A stretch of 64,000 nt of DNA, from contig NZ_CP108423.1 in NCBI RefSeq assembly GCF_035917235.1, forward strand, positions 992,001 through 1,056,000. Direction: 5' to 3'. The notes beneath the pieces were generated by a model, which saw nothing but the letters and a program-made list of their open reading frames with translations, was not told where the DNA came from and ran no database searches. The stretch is from Streptomyces sp. NBC_01294. Its GTDB lineage: Bacteria; Actinomycetota; Actinomycetes; Streptomycetales; Streptomycetaceae. The position numbers and the translations under genes are program-made. Shown here in pieces: positions 16,301 to 25,459 of this stretch. How positions within the stretch are numbered: the first letter of the stretch is position 1; every line of letters begins with the position of its first letter.

Positions 16301-19300
16301 CCAGCGACGGCCGGTCCCTCGGTCTGACCGCGCCCCGGCCGGAAGGCCAGCGGCGGGCCCTGGAACGGGCCTACGCCCGGGCCGGCATCGCCCCGGGCGA
16401 GGTGGGCCTGATCGAGGCGCACGGCACCGGCACGGTCGTCGGCGACAGCACCGAACTGGCCGTTCTGAGCGCACTGTTCACCTCCTCCGGGGCCGCGGCC
16501 GGGTCGTGCGCGCTGGGCTCGGTGAAATCGCAGCTCGGGCACACCAAGTGCGCGGCCGGACTGGCCGGGCTGATCAAGGCGGCCCGCGCGGTCCACGCGG
16601 GCGTACGACCGCCGACCCTGCACATCGACACGCCGAACCCGGCCTGGCGGGCGGAGACCAGCCCCTTCACGTTCGACACGGAGGCCCGGCCCTGGGCGGT
16701 GCCCGTGGAGCGGCGGATCGCCGGGGTGAGCGCCTTCGGCTTCGGCGGCACCAACTACCACGCGGTGCTGGCCGGTTACGGGGGCGCGGAGGAGCCCCGG
16801 CACGGCCTGGAGGAGTGGCCGGCCGAGCTGTTCTGCTTCCGCGGCACGGACCGGCGGGCGGCGGGCCGGGCGATGGCGCGGCTCGCGGCCCGGCTGCAGG
16901 AGAACGACGCGGCCGGGCGGCCCTGGGCCCTGCGCGACCTCGCGGCGGAGGCGGCCGCGGACGGCGGCCCGGTCCAGGTTGCGGTCGTCGCCGCCGATCC
17001 GGACGAGCTGAGGGCCCGGCTGGAACGGGCCCGGACCTTCGCTCCGGGCGCGGGGGTCCACGTACGGGAGGAGTCGGCGGAGCCGGGCCTGACCGCGTTC
17101 CTGTTCCCCGGGCAGGGCAGTCAACGGCCCGGGATGCTCAGCGAGTTGTTCATGGCGTTCCCCGCGCTGCGCGGGCTCCTGGACGAGGCTCCGGGGGCGG
17201 TGGTGTCGGCGATGTTCCCCTCGGCGGCGTTCACCGCCGAGGGGCGGGCGGCGCAGCGGGCCTCGGTCACCGACACCCGGGTGGCCCAGCCGGCCCTCGG
17301 CCTGGCCGGGGCCGCGGTGCACCTGCTGCTCGGCGAGCTCGGCGTACGGCCGGACTGCGTGGCCGGGCACTCGTACGGGGAGCTCACCGCGCTGTGGGCG
17401 GCGGGGGCGTACGACACGGACAGCCTGCTGCGGCTGAGCGCGCGCCGGGCCGAGGCGATCGTGGCGGCCGCCGGCGCCGATCCGGGGGCGATGGCGGCGG
17501 TGTCGGCGGCGCCGGAGGAGGTCCGGGAGATCGCGGCCCGCGCCGGGTGCGTGGTGGCGAACCACAACGCACCCCGGCAGTGCGTGATCTCGGGCCCGAC
17601 GGCGGCCGTGGCCGCGGCGGTGGCCGCGCTGCGGGAGGCGGGGCTGTCGGCGGAGCCGATCCCGGTGGCGTGCGCGTTCCACAGCGAGGTGGTGGCGGGG
17701 GCGGCGACCGCGCTCGCCGCGGAACTGGCGGGGACGGCGGTGACCGCGCCGGGCATCCCCGTCTGGTCGAACACGACCGCCGGCCCGTATCCGGCATCGG
17801 CCGAGGGCGTACGGAGCCTTGCGGCCGGCCAGGTCGCGGAGCCGGTCCGGTTCGTGGAGCAGGTGGAGGCCATGTACGCGGCCGGTGTCCGAACGTTCGT
17901 GGAGGCGGGGCCCGGCCGGGTCCTGTCCGGACTGGTCGGCCGGATCCTGCGCGACCGCCCGCACACGGTGGTCCCGCTGGACGTGCCGGGCGAGCACGGC
18001 CTGCTCCGGCTGGTCACGGCGCTGGCGGAACTGGCGGCGGCGGGCGTGCCGGTGGCGCCGGAGGCGCTGTTCCGCGGCCGGACCTCGCGCCTCCCGGACC
18101 GGGCCCCGCGACGGCCGGGCTGGCTGGTGGACGGCCACCTGGTCCGCACCGCGGACGGCACCCCGGTGGCGGGCGGCCTGCGCCCGGCCCGCCGGGTGTC
18201 CCCGACGGTCGCGTGGGGGAGTCCGGCGGCACCGGCCACCGAAGCGGGTGCTGGTGCGGTTGTCGGTGCGGGTGCTGGTGCGGGTGCCGGTGCGGTTGCC
18301 GGTGCGGATGGGGCCGCGGGTGCCGGTGCGGGCGCCGATCGGGGTGCGGCGCCGTTGCGGGGGCGCCGCCCCCGGACCCCCGCGCCTCAAACGCCGGCGG
18401 GGCTGGAATTGCCTGGTGCGGGATGGCCCGCAGGAGCGGGCACGGGCGCCGGCACCGGCTCGGCTGCCGAGGTGGCCGCGGGTTCGACGACGGCCGCCGA
18501 CCGGCGTGACGAGGCGGTGCTGGAGTACCTCCGCGGCACCCGCGAACTGGTCGAGGCGCAGCGGGACGTCCTGCTCGGCTACCTGGGCACTCCTGTGGGT
18601 GCGCCGAACCGGGCGGCCCCGCAATGGTCTGCGGCCGAGCCGCCCGTCGCCGCGGTCACTCCACCCACCGCACTGCACGCCGCCCGGCCCGGCGGCGGCC
18701 CCGAGTACGCGGCCGGGACACCCGGCGGCCCGCGGCCCGGGAGGGCGGGCGGGCCCCTCCCCCCAGGCACGGCCGGGGTTCCCGGCACCGGGCCCGCCCC
18801 CGGCCCGTGGCCGGAAGACCGGCCGAACGGCCGGCACCCGCAGGGTGCGGCCGCGGGCACCGGGACACCCGGCGGGTTCCGGTCCGGAACGGCGGGCGGG
18901 GCGGAGGAGCCGGGCTCCGGCACCCGCACCCCGCACACCCGCAGCGCCCCTTCGGCCGAGGCGGTCATGGAGGTGGTCCTGGACATCGTCCACACCCGGA
19001 CCGGATACCCCCTGGACATGCTCGACCCCGCGCTCGACCTGGAGGCGGACCTCTCCATCGACTCCATCAAGCGCGTGGAGATCATCGGCGCCCTGGCCGA
19101 CCGGATCGGCCTCCCCCAGGACCCGGGCGGCTCCGCCGAGGCCGCGGTCGAGGAGCTCTCCCGGATCAAGACCCTGCGCGGCATCGTGGACTGGGTCACC
19201 GCCCACAGCGGCGCACCGGAGCCCGACCCGGACCCGGAGCCCCAGTCGGCGGCGGACGCGCAGCCCGCCGCGGAGCCGGTCGCCCGGCTCCGGGTGGACA

Positions 19301-20709
19301 CGGTCCGCGTCCCGGCGGCCGGCGGCGACCCGGACTCCCTGCGCGGCCTGCGCATCGGGGTCGTCGAGGACGGCCAGGGCATCGCCCTCGCCCTGGGCAC
19401 CGCCCTGGACGCCCGCGGCGCCGAGGTGACGATCCTGCCCGAAGCGGAACCGGGCTCCCGAGCCGAGGCCTGGACCGGCGCCGGGTGCGACGGGATCGTC
19501 GATCTGTCCGCGCTGCGGGCGGGGGCCGAGCCCGTGTTGCCCGAGGCGTTCCCCGGGCTGCGGCGGGCCCTGGTCGGCGGCGTCCGCCGGCTGCTGCTCG
19601 TGGGCGCTCCCGGCTCCCCCGGCGGCGCCGGCCTGCACGGCTTCGCCCGCAGCGCGGCGCTCGAATTCCCCGGCACCCTCGTCCGTGCCGTGGACGTCCA
19701 CCCCAAGGAGGCCCCCGAGCAGATCGCCGCGCAGCTCCTCGCCGAGCTGAGCAGCGACGCCGCCGCCTCCGTCGGCTACACGGCCGAGGGAACGCGCGTG
19801 ACCCGCCGTCCGGTACCCGCCCCCCTGCTCACCTCCGACGGACCGCCGGTCCTGGAGCCGGGCTCGGTGGTCCTGCTGACGGGCGGGGCCCGCGGGATCA
19901 CCGCCCGCACCGCGCTCGCGCTGGCCCGCGCCACCGGATGCCACGTCGAGCTGGTCGGGCGCACCCCTGAACCGGCCGCCGGGGCCGACGGTTTCGGGCA
20001 GGCGCAGGACCGGGTCGCGCTGCGCGCCGCCCTGATCGCCTCGGGGCTCCGTACGCCCGTGGAGATCGAGGCGGCGGCCTCGCGGATCCTCGCCGAGCGC
20101 GAGGTACGGGCCACCCTGGACGCCCTCACCGCGACCGCGGCCTCCGTCCGCTACCACTGCGCGGACGTCACCGACGAGCGGGCCGTGCGGGCCGTCGTGG
20201 CCGGCGTACGGGAGCGCCACGGGCGGCTGGACGGCATCGTGCACGGAGCCGGGGTCCTGCGCGACGGGCTGCTGCGAGACAAGCAACCGGCGGACTTCGC
20301 CGAAGTGTTCACCACCAAGGTGGCCGGCGCACGCCACCTGGCCGCCGCGGCCGCCGAGCACGGGGCGTGGCCCGCGCCCCGGTTCCTGGCGCTGTTCGGC
20401 AGCGTCGCCGGGGTGTACGGCAACCGCGGGCAGAGCGACTACGCCGCGGCCAACGACGCCCTCGACGGTCTCGCGCACACCTGGGCGGAGTCCTTCCCGG
20501 GGCGGGTGCTGTCCGTCGACTGGGGCCCCTGGGCGGCGGATGCGGGCGGGATGGTCACCCCCGAGCTGGAGCGTGCGTACGCCCGGCGCGGCATCCCGCT
20601 CATCTCGCCGGACGCGGGTACCGCCGCGTTCCTCGCCGAACTGGCGCACGGGACCGACGTCCAGGTGGTCCTGATGGCATCCGCGCAGGAGGGCCGGGGC
20701 GATGAGTGA
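13384..20709 (+). CDS. Iterative-type polyketide/lipid synthase: NMO-NMO-KS-AT-ACP-KR
   Basis: A 2441-residue megasynthase; GTG start with AGAGGAG upstream. About residues 10-250 and 320-640 are two nitronate-monooxygenase/PfaD-like flavin barrels. The second keeps the active-site GGH (H466, ECGGHVGP); in the first the equivalent is arginine (R173, AGGRVGG). The ketosynthase (about 687-1130) has C878, H1013 and H1053, so it is competent. The acyltransferase (about 1235-1545) has S1330 in GHSYGE. After an Ala/Gly/Pro linker (1600-1855) comes one ACP whose pantetheine serine is S1894 in DLSIDSIKRVE, the PUFA-synthase-type signature. The ketoreductase (about 2155-2440) has S2340 and Y2353. There is no thioesterase. 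Domain order matches PfaA with a PfaD-type enoyl reductase fused in front. First gene of the operon. Confidence 0.9.
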   Translation: MTPQPPQSAATRDLVVALSPFEEPRPGIVTAAERAGALGLLDLGRDERAARRALAELGRRLGGTGRGSGTGTGTGSSQSTGQGVGTGRGAVSGRYGVRVPPGCPLGPADLPAEVDTVLLADPAAHTAEQVAAWAAAPGRPRVWAEVTSVAEAAGAVAAGADSLVAKGHEAGGRVGGATTFVLLQQLLGDPAIRVPVRACGGIGPHTAAAAVAGGAAGVLLDVQLALTVEGEVGLPPEVAAALRAMDGSETRLAEGHRVFARPDLTPPEGAAPALLGARDLRAQLLPVGQDGAAAARLAARYRTTGGVLQAVRAAVTEHLAGAVRARPLGRPLPVAQGPMTRVSDQAAFAEAVALAGGVPYLALAVMEGPDVRALLAETAERLGDLPWGAGLLGFAPAELRREQLAAVTDARPPYAIIAGGTPAQAAPLEAAGIHTHLHVPSPGLLERYLAEGARRFVFEGLECGGHVGPRASFPLWEEQIDRLLSCPEPEALDLLFAGGIHDERSAAMAVAAAAPLAERGARIGVLMGTAYLFTEEAVAAGAVLPGFQRAAVECADTVLLRTAPGHATRCAATPYAETFEATRRRLAESGVAPREMWEELERLNLGRLRIASKGLRRAADGGGLEPVPEEQQETDGLFMLGQVAALRTGTTTVAALHAQVTDGATALLERRARDLAAPAAAASAAADPLDIAIVGMACAYPGAPDLAAYWAMVLAGTDAVTEVPAERWDPALYYDADPARAGERTPSRWGGFLGPVPFDALAHGIPPASLSGIEPVQLLALEISARALADAGYGKDRTFDRSRTSVVFGAEAGTELAGAYGLRALHPAYLGELPTELDEQLPRLTEDSFPGILANVIAGRVANRLDLGGANCTVDAACASSLAALDLACRQLRDGDSDMVLCGGADVHNGINDYLMFASVRALSPGGRCRPFDAAADGIALGEGVGALVLKRLADAERDGDRVYAVIKAVGASSDGRSLGLTAPRPEGQRRALERAYARAGIAPGEVGLIEAHGTGTVVGDSTELAVLSALFTSSGAAAGSCALGSVKSQLGHTKCAAGLAGLIKAARAVHAGVRPPTLHIDTPNPAWRAETSPFTFDTEARPWAVPVERRIAGVSAFGFGGTNYHAVLAGYGGAEEPRHGLEEWPAELFCFRGTDRRAAGRAMARLAARLQENDAAGRPWALRDLAAEAAADGGPVQVAVVAADPDELRARLERARTFAPGAGVHVREESAEPGLTAFLFPGQGSQRPGMLSELFMAFPALRGLLDEAPGAVVSAMFPSAAFTAEGRAAQRASVTDTRVAQPALGLAGAAVHLLLGELGVRPDCVAGHSYGELTALWAAGAYDTDSLLRLSARRAEAIVAAAGADPGAMAAVSAAPEEVREIAARAGCVVANHNAPRQCVISGPTAAVAAAVAALREAGLSAEPIPVACAFHSEVVAGAATALAAELAGTAVTAPGIPVWSNTTAGPYPASAEGVRSLAAGQVAEPVRFVEQVEAMYAAGVRTFVEAGPGRVLSGLVGRILRDRPHTVVPLDVPGEHGLLRLVTALAELAAAGVPVAPEALFRGRTSRLPDRAPRRPGWLVDGHLVRTADGTPVAGGLRPARRVSPTVAWGSPAAPATEAGAGAVVGAGAGAGAGAVAGADGAAGAGAGADRGAAPLRGRRPRTPAPQTPAGLELPGAGWPAGAGTGAGTGSAAEVAAGSTTAADRRDEAVLEYLRGTRELVEAQRDVLLGYLGTPVGAPNRAAPQWSAAEPPVAAVTPPTALHAARPGGGPEYAAGTPGGPRPGRAGGPLPPGTAGVPGTGPAPGPWPEDRPNGRHPQGAAAGTGTPGGFRSGTAGGAEEPGSGTRTPHTRSAPSAEAVMEVVLDIVHTRTGYPLDMLDPALDLEADLSIDSIKRVEIIGALADRIGLPQDPGGSAEAAVEELSRIKTLRGIVDWVTAHSGAPEPDPDPEPQSAADAQPAAEPVARLRVDTVRVPAAGGDPDSLRGLRIGVVEDGQGIALALGTALDARGAEVTILPEAEPGSRAEAWTGAGCDGIVDLSALRAGAEPVLPEAFPGLRRALVGGVRRLLLVGAPGSPGGAGLHGFARSAALEFPGTLVRAVDVHPKEAPEQIAAQLLAELSSDAAASVGYTAEGTRVTRRPVPAPLLTSDGPPVLEPGSVVLLTGGARGITARTALALARATGCHVELVGRTPEPAAGADGFGQAQDRVALRAALIASGLRTPVEIEAAASRILAEREVRATLDALTATAASVRYHCADVTDERAVRAVVAGVRERHGRLDGIVHGAGVLRDGLLRDKQPADFAEVFTTKVAGARHLAAAAAEHGAWPAPRFLALFGSVAGVYGNRGQSDYAAANDALDGLAHTWAESFPGRVLSVDWGPWAADAGGMVTPELERAYARRGIPLISPDAGTAAFLAELAHGTDVQVVLMASAQEGRGDE
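18246..18345 (+). repeat. Hexameric GGTGCN repeat in the PKS linker
   Basis: About 16 near-tandem hexamers (GGTGCG, GGTGCC, GGTGCT, GGTTGC-like variants) encode an Ala-Gly-Val low-complexity stretch between AT and ACP. It is in frame and adds flexible spacer; length is likely to vary between strains. Confidence 0.75.
18355..18413 (+). repeat. Copy of a dispersed Streptomyces repeat inside the PKS coding sequence
   Basis: The block contains CCCCCGGACCCCCGCGCC followed by TCAAACGCCGGCGGGGCTG, a sequence recalled as extremely common in Streptomyces intergenic regions. Here it is read through in frame in the AT-ACP linker. It includes the inverted repeat GGGGGC-GCC-GCCCCC. No second copy was found in the window. 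Confidence 0.55.
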
Positions 20710-23700
20710 GCAGCGACGGCAGCGCGGCCCCCGGCCGACCGATGCCGCGATCGTCGGGATGGGCGCGGTCTTCCCGGGGGCCGCCGACCTGGCGGCCTAC
20801 CGGCGCAACCTCCTCGCCGGTACGGACGCCATCGGCGAGGTCCCGCCGGGGCGTTGGGATCCCGAGGTGTACTACGACCCGGAGGGCGCCGCCGGACCCG
20901 CGGTCGGCGACCGGTTCTACTGCCGGCGCGGTGGTTTCGTCGACGGTCTGGCCGCCTTCGACCCGACCCGGTTCGGGATCATGCCGGCCGCCGTGGAGGG
21001 GGCCGAGCCGGATCAGATGCTGGCCCTGCACGCGACGGCCGAGGCGATCGCCGACGCGGGCGGCGAGGCGCGGATGCCGGCCGACCGCTCCCGGATCGGG
21101 GTGGTGCTGGGGCGCGGCGGGTTCATGGGTGTGGCCACGGCCCGCCTCGACCAACGGGTGCGTACCGCCCACCAGTTGGCTCAGACGCTGCGCGAGCTGG
21201 TGCCGGAGCTGGGCGAGCGGCGGATCGCGGCGGTGCGTTCGGCGTTCCAGGACGCGCTGGGTCCGGAGCGGCCGGACGCGTCGATCGGGCTGGTGCCGAG
21301 CTTCACCGCCGCCCGGACCGCGAACCGGCTGGACTTCCGCGGCCCCGCCTACACCCTGGACGCGGCCTGCGCCTCCTCGCTGTTGGCGGTGGACCAGGCG
21401 GTCGGGCTGCTGGCGTCCGGGCGCTGTGACGCGGTGGTCGCGGGCGCGGTGCACCACTGCCACATCGCGACGCTGTGGAGCGTGTTCACTCAGCTGCGGG
21501 CGCTCAGCCCGAGCGAGCGGATCCGGCCGTTCGACCGCCGGGCCGACGGGACCCTGCTGTCCGAGGGCACCGGGGTGGTGCTGCTCAAGCGGCTGGCGGA
21601 CGCGGAGCGCGACGGCGACCGCGTCTACGCCGTCATCCGCGGGACGGGCGTGGCCGGGGACGGCCGGGCGGCGAGCCTGATGAGCCCGCTCGTCGCGGGC
21701 CAGGTACGGGCACTGGAGCGGGCCTGGCAGGAGGCCGGGCTGGATCCGCGGGCGCCGGGCGCGCTGGGGCTGCTGGAGGCGCACGGTACGGGCACGCCGG
21801 TCGGGGACGCCGCCGAACTGGACACCCTCGCCCAGGTGTTCGGCCCGGCCGAGCCGGGCGGAGCCGGGCCCGGGATCGGCTTCGGCTCGGTGAAGTCGAT
21901 GCTCGGCCACACCATGCAGGCCTCGGGCATGGCCGGGCTGATCAAGGCCGCGCTCGCGGTGCACGAGGGGGTGCTGCCGCCGACGCTGCACCTGGAGGAG
22001 CCGCACGCGGACCTGGCGCGGACCCGGATGCGGCCGGTGACGGCGGCGGAGCCGTGGGAGCGCGGACCGGCGCCGCGCCGGGCCGGGGTCAACGCGTTCG
22101 GCTTCGGCGGGATCAACGCGCACGTGGTCCTGGAGGAGGCTCCGGCGGCCGTGCGCCCGCCGCTGCCGGTGAGGCGGTTCCTGCCGCTGGGAGCCCCGGC
22201 CGCGCCGGTGGGGCCGGCCGCGCGGGGCGACGTACTCCTGATCGGTGCGGACACGACGGCGGAGGTGTCGGCCCGGCTGGCGTCCGCCTCCCCGGTGCCG
22301 GGCGGTGACGGGCCCTGCCGGGTCGCTGTGGTCGGGCCGACGCCGCAGCGGCTCGCGCTGGCCGCGAAGGTGGTGGCGCGCGGGCGGCCGTGGCGGGGGC
22401 GCGGGGACGTGTGGTTCACGCCGGAACGCCTCGGCGGCCGGGTGGCGTTCCTGTTCCCGGGCCTGGAGCCGGAGTTCGCTCCGGTGGTGGACGACGTGGC
22501 GCGGCGGCTCGCGCTGGCCCCGCCCCGGCTCACGCGGGGCGCGTCGCTCGTGGAACGGGCCCTGGACGCCCTTGCGACGGGCCGCTTCTTCGCCCGGGTC
22601 CTGCCCGCGCTCGGCATCGAGGCGGACGTGCTGGCGGGCCACAGCCTGGGCGAATGGGCGGCGATGGTGGCAGCCGGGATGTATCCGCAGGAGGCGGCCG
22701 ACACCTTCCTGGACTCGCTGCGGCCGGGCGACCTACGGGTCCCGGACCTCGTGTACGCGGCGCTGGGCTGCGGTGCGCAGCGGGCGGAGGCGGCGCTCCA
22801 CGGCCTGGACCGGGTGGTGGTCAGCCACGACAACTGCACGCACCAGTCGGTGATCTGCGGCGAGCCGGAGCAAGTGGCCGCCGTGGTGGCGCGGTTGCGC
22901 GGTGACGGCGTGATGGGCCAGGAACTGCCGTTCCGTTCGGGCTTCCACACCCCGATGTGGGAGCCGTACCTCGGCCAGGTCCGTGCCGCGTTCGACCGGC
23001 TGCCGTTGCGGGCCGGCTCGCTCCCGGTGTGGTCGGCCACCACGTGCGCGCCGTTCCCGTCCGCCCCGGAGGACGTACGGGACCTGGTGGTCCGCCACCT
23101 GCTGGAGCCGGTCCGCTTCCGCGAGCTGACGCTGCGGCTGTACGAGGAGGAGGGCGTGCGCAGCTTCGTCACTCTGGGCCCGGGCAGCCTGCCGGGCTTC
23201 GTCGAGGACACCCTGCGCGACCGCCCCCACCTCTCGGTGCCCGTCTCCGCTCCCCGCCTGGACGGCCTGGCGGCACTCCGCCGGGCGTGCGCCGCCCTCT
23301 GGTCCGAGGGACACACCCCGCACTGGGAGCCCCTGGCCGAAACCCCGACCGCGGCGGGGCCGTCCGCCGGGCCTGCGGCAGCGGGCGTGGCGCAGCCCGC
23401 GGTGAAACGTCCGGCGGCTCCTCCGATGCCGGCGCCGGGGGCGGCGGGCGCGCCGATGCCCGACCCGGTGGGCGCTTCGGCGTCCGGGGTGGCGGAGTCG
23501 GCCGGGGCGGTCGGTGGGCGGTCGGGTGGGCGGGCCGCGGCCGGTGGGGCGGGGCGCAGCGTGCCGTTGGACCTCGGGTCCCCGCTGGTCCGCCTCGGGG
23601 AGGCGGCCAGGGCCTCCCTGGGCGGCCTCCTCGCCGGCCCGGCACGGCCCGAGGGTGCTCCCCCGGCCCCGGCCCCGGTGGCGGGGGCGGGAGCGGACCG

Positions 23701-25459
23701 GCCGGTACTGCTGAGCGCCCTGGACGCGGTGCTGGCCGACACCGGGTCGGCCGCGCGGGCCGTCACCGAGGCCTGGTCGGCAGGAGGACCGCCGAAGCCC
23801 CGGCCGGCAGCGGCCCGGGCCACGGCCACGGGCCCGGCCCCCGCCCCGGCCGCGGCCCCGGGCGTCGACGGTGCGGGAAGGGCCACGGGGAAGCACACCC
23901 TGCGCCTCTCCCTCGCCACGCACCCCTCGATACGCGACCACTGCGTGTACCTCCAGCCCGACGGCTGGCCGGAGGACTCCGACGGCTTCCCCGTCGTGCC
24001 CATGACCACGATGCTGGAGCTGGCCGCCGAGGCCGCACTGCGGTACGCCCCGCCCGGCCTCACCGGCCTCTCCGGCCTCGCCGTCCTCGGCTACGAAGAC
24101 GTAAGGGCCCTGCGGTGGCTCGCCGTCGAGCCGGCCGTCGACGTCGAGGTCTCCGTCCGCGAGGACGGGCCCGGCCGGATGCGGGTCGGCCTCGGCCCGT
24201 ACGCCTCGGTGGTCGTGCTCCTCGGCGAGCGGTACGGGGAGCCGCCCGCGCCCGACGACACGCCCCTGCGCGACGCCGGCCCCGCCCCGGTCAGCGCCGC
24301 CGCCCTCTACCGGGACCGGTGGATGTTCCACGGGCCGCGTTTCGCCGGGGTCCACGAGGTGCGGACCGTCGGCTCGGACGGCATCCACGGGGTCCTGCGG
24401 GCGCTGCCCGACCCGGGCGCCCTGCTCGACGCCGCCGGGCAGCTCTTCGGGCACTGGATGCAATTGCGGCTCCCGGTGGACCGGCTGGTGTTCCCGGCCA
24501 CCGTGGACCGCATCCGGTTCTGCGGGCCGCCGCCGGCCCCCCACGACCTCGTCACCGCCACGGCCCGGATCCGCGAGGTGCACGACGTCACCGTGCGCGG
24601 AGACCTCGAACTGCGCCGGGCCACCGGCGAGGTGTGGGCCCGGATCGACGGGTGGACGTACCGCCGGTTCGGCGCCGACGAGCGGGTCTGGCCGATGAAG
24701 TTCACCCCGGAGGTCTGCGGCATCGGCGAGCCCCGGCCCGAGGGCTGGTGCCTGGCCCGGCGCCGCTGGACCGATCCCGCCTCCCAGGAGCTGGTGATGC
24801 GCCGCTACCTCGGCGCCGCCGAGCGCGCGGCCTACGAGCGGCTGTCGCCGCGGGCCCGGGCGCCCTGGCTGCTGGGCCGGATCGCGGCCAAGGACGCGCT
24901 GCGCGGCCTGCTGTGGGACGGCGGGGCCGGACCGGTGTTCCCGGTGGAGGTACCGGTCGGCAACGACCCGGCCGGCCGGCCGCTGGCCCAGGGCCCGCTG
25001 ACCCGCGGCTTCCGGCTGTCGATCGCCCACAAGGACCGGATCGCGGTCGCCCTCGCCCACCCGACCCTGCCGGTCGGCATCGACGTGGAGCCGGTGACCT
25101 CCGACCCGGACGCGCTGATCCGGATCGCCCTCGGGCCGGACGAACTGCGCCTCGCCGAACGGCTGGGCGCCCGCGACGGCACCGGCCTGCCGGCCGCGCT
25201 CACCGCCCTGTGGTGCGCCAAGGAGGCCGCGGCCAAGGCGGAGGGCAGCGGGCTGGGCGGCCGGCCGCGGGACTGGCGGGTGACCGAAGACCCGGACACC
25301 GGAGCCCTGTTGGTGACGTCCCCGGACGGACACCCGTACCCGATCCGCACCGCGTCCGCCGACGTACCGCCGCTCGACCACGTCGTCGCCTGGACCGCCC
25401 ACCCCGCGGCCCCCTCCCCCGTCCCCTTCCACCTCACGGAGACCCGTCATGGCACCTGA
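20702..25459 (+). CDS. Polyketide/lipid synthase: KS-AT-DH-phosphopantetheinyl transferase
   Basis: A 1585-residue protein whose ATG overlaps the upstream stop by 8 bp. The ketosynthase (about 10-455) has C223, H361 and H403, so it is not a chain-length-factor decoy. An acyltransferase-like domain (about 560-880) has S648 in GHSLGE and RSGFHTPMW, with a divergent entry motif FPGLEPEFAP. After an Ala/Pro-rich linker comes a double-hotdog dehydratase (about 1065-1320) starting at HPSIRDHCV (H1080 likely catalytic) with FHGPRFAGVHE in the second half. The C-terminus (about 1330-1560) is a 4'-phosphopantetheinyl transferase with GIDVEPV and WCAKEAAAKAEG, which would prime the ACPs of this system. 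It has no ACP of its own, so it must use that of the first synthase or the discrete ACP next door. DH-PPTase order recalls enediyne synthases. Confidence 0.88.
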   Translation: MSEQRRQRGPRPTDAAIVGMGAVFPGAADLAAYRRNLLAGTDAIGEVPPGRWDPEVYYDPEGAAGPAVGDRFYCRRGGFVDGLAAFDPTRFGIMPAAVEGAEPDQMLALHATAEAIADAGGEARMPADRSRIGVVLGRGGFMGVATARLDQRVRTAHQLAQTLRELVPELGERRIAAVRSAFQDALGPERPDASIGLVPSFTAARTANRLDFRGPAYTLDAACASSLLAVDQAVGLLASGRCDAVVAGAVHHCHIATLWSVFTQLRALSPSERIRPFDRRADGTLLSEGTGVVLLKRLADAERDGDRVYAVIRGTGVAGDGRAASLMSPLVAGQVRALERAWQEAGLDPRAPGALGLLEAHGTGTPVGDAAELDTLAQVFGPAEPGGAGPGIGFGSVKSMLGHTMQASGMAGLIKAALAVHEGVLPPTLHLEEPHADLARTRMRPVTAAEPWERGPAPRRAGVNAFGFGGINAHVVLEEAPAAVRPPLPVRRFLPLGAPAAPVGPAARGDVLLIGADTTAEVSARLASASPVPGGDGPCRVAVVGPTPQRLALAAKVVARGRPWRGRGDVWFTPERLGGRVAFLFPGLEPEFAPVVDDVARRLALAPPRLTRGASLVERALDALATGRFFARVLPALGIEADVLAGHSLGEWAAMVAAGMYPQEAADTFLDSLRPGDLRVPDLVYAALGCGAQRAEAALHGLDRVVVSHDNCTHQSVICGEPEQVAAVVARLRGDGVMGQELPFRSGFHTPMWEPYLGQVRAAFDRLPLRAGSLPVWSATTCAPFPSAPEDVRDLVVRHLLEPVRFRELTLRLYEEEGVRSFVTLGPGSLPGFVEDTLRDRPHLSVPVSAPRLDGLAALRRACAALWSEGHTPHWEPLAETPTAAGPSAGPAAAGVAQPAVKRPAAPPMPAPGAAGAPMPDPVGASASGVAESAGAVGGRSGGRAAAGGAGRSVPLDLGSPLVRLGEAARASLGGLLAGPARPEGAPPAPAPVAGAGADRPVLLSALDAVLADTGSAARAVTEAWSAGGPPKPRPAAARATATGPAPAPAAAPGVDGAGRATGKHTLRLSLATHPSIRDHCVYLQPDGWPEDSDGFPVVPMTTMLELAAEAALRYAPPGLTGLSGLAVLGYEDVRALRWLAVEPAVDVEVSVREDGPGRMRVGLGPYASVVVLLGERYGEPPAPDDTPLRDAGPAPVSAAALYRDRWMFHGPRFAGVHEVRTVGSDGIHGVLRALPDPGALLDAAGQLFGHWMQLRLPVDRLVFPATVDRIRFCGPPPAPHDLVTATARIREVHDVTVRGDLELRRATGEVWARIDGWTYRRFGADERVWPMKFTPEVCGIGEPRPEGWCLARRRWTDPASQELVMRRYLGAAERAAYERLSPRARAPWLLGRIAAKDALRGLLWDGGAGPVFPVEVPVGNDPAGRPLAQGPLTRGFRLSIAHKDRIAVALAHPTLPVGIDVEPVTSDPDALIRIALGPDELRLAERLGARDGTGLPAALTALWCAKEAAAKAEGSGLGGRPRDWRVTEDPDTGALLVTSPDGHPYPIRTASADVPPLDHVVAWTAHPAAPSPVPFHLTETRHGT

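Noticed and set aside
13357..20649. Long open frame of about 2400 codons antisense to the first PKS gene
   Set aside because: It is an artefact of extreme GC bias at third positions; the plus-strand frame has clear domains and catalytic motifs, while the antisense protein is low-complexity Arg/Gly/Pro with no family motif. The same applies to other long antisense frames, for example at 3402-7832, 22733-25573 and 32917-35721.
20702..22140. Second KS as a chain-length factor (non-catalytic KS)
   Set aside because: The active-site cysteine C223 and both histidines are present, so a catalytic KS is more likely.
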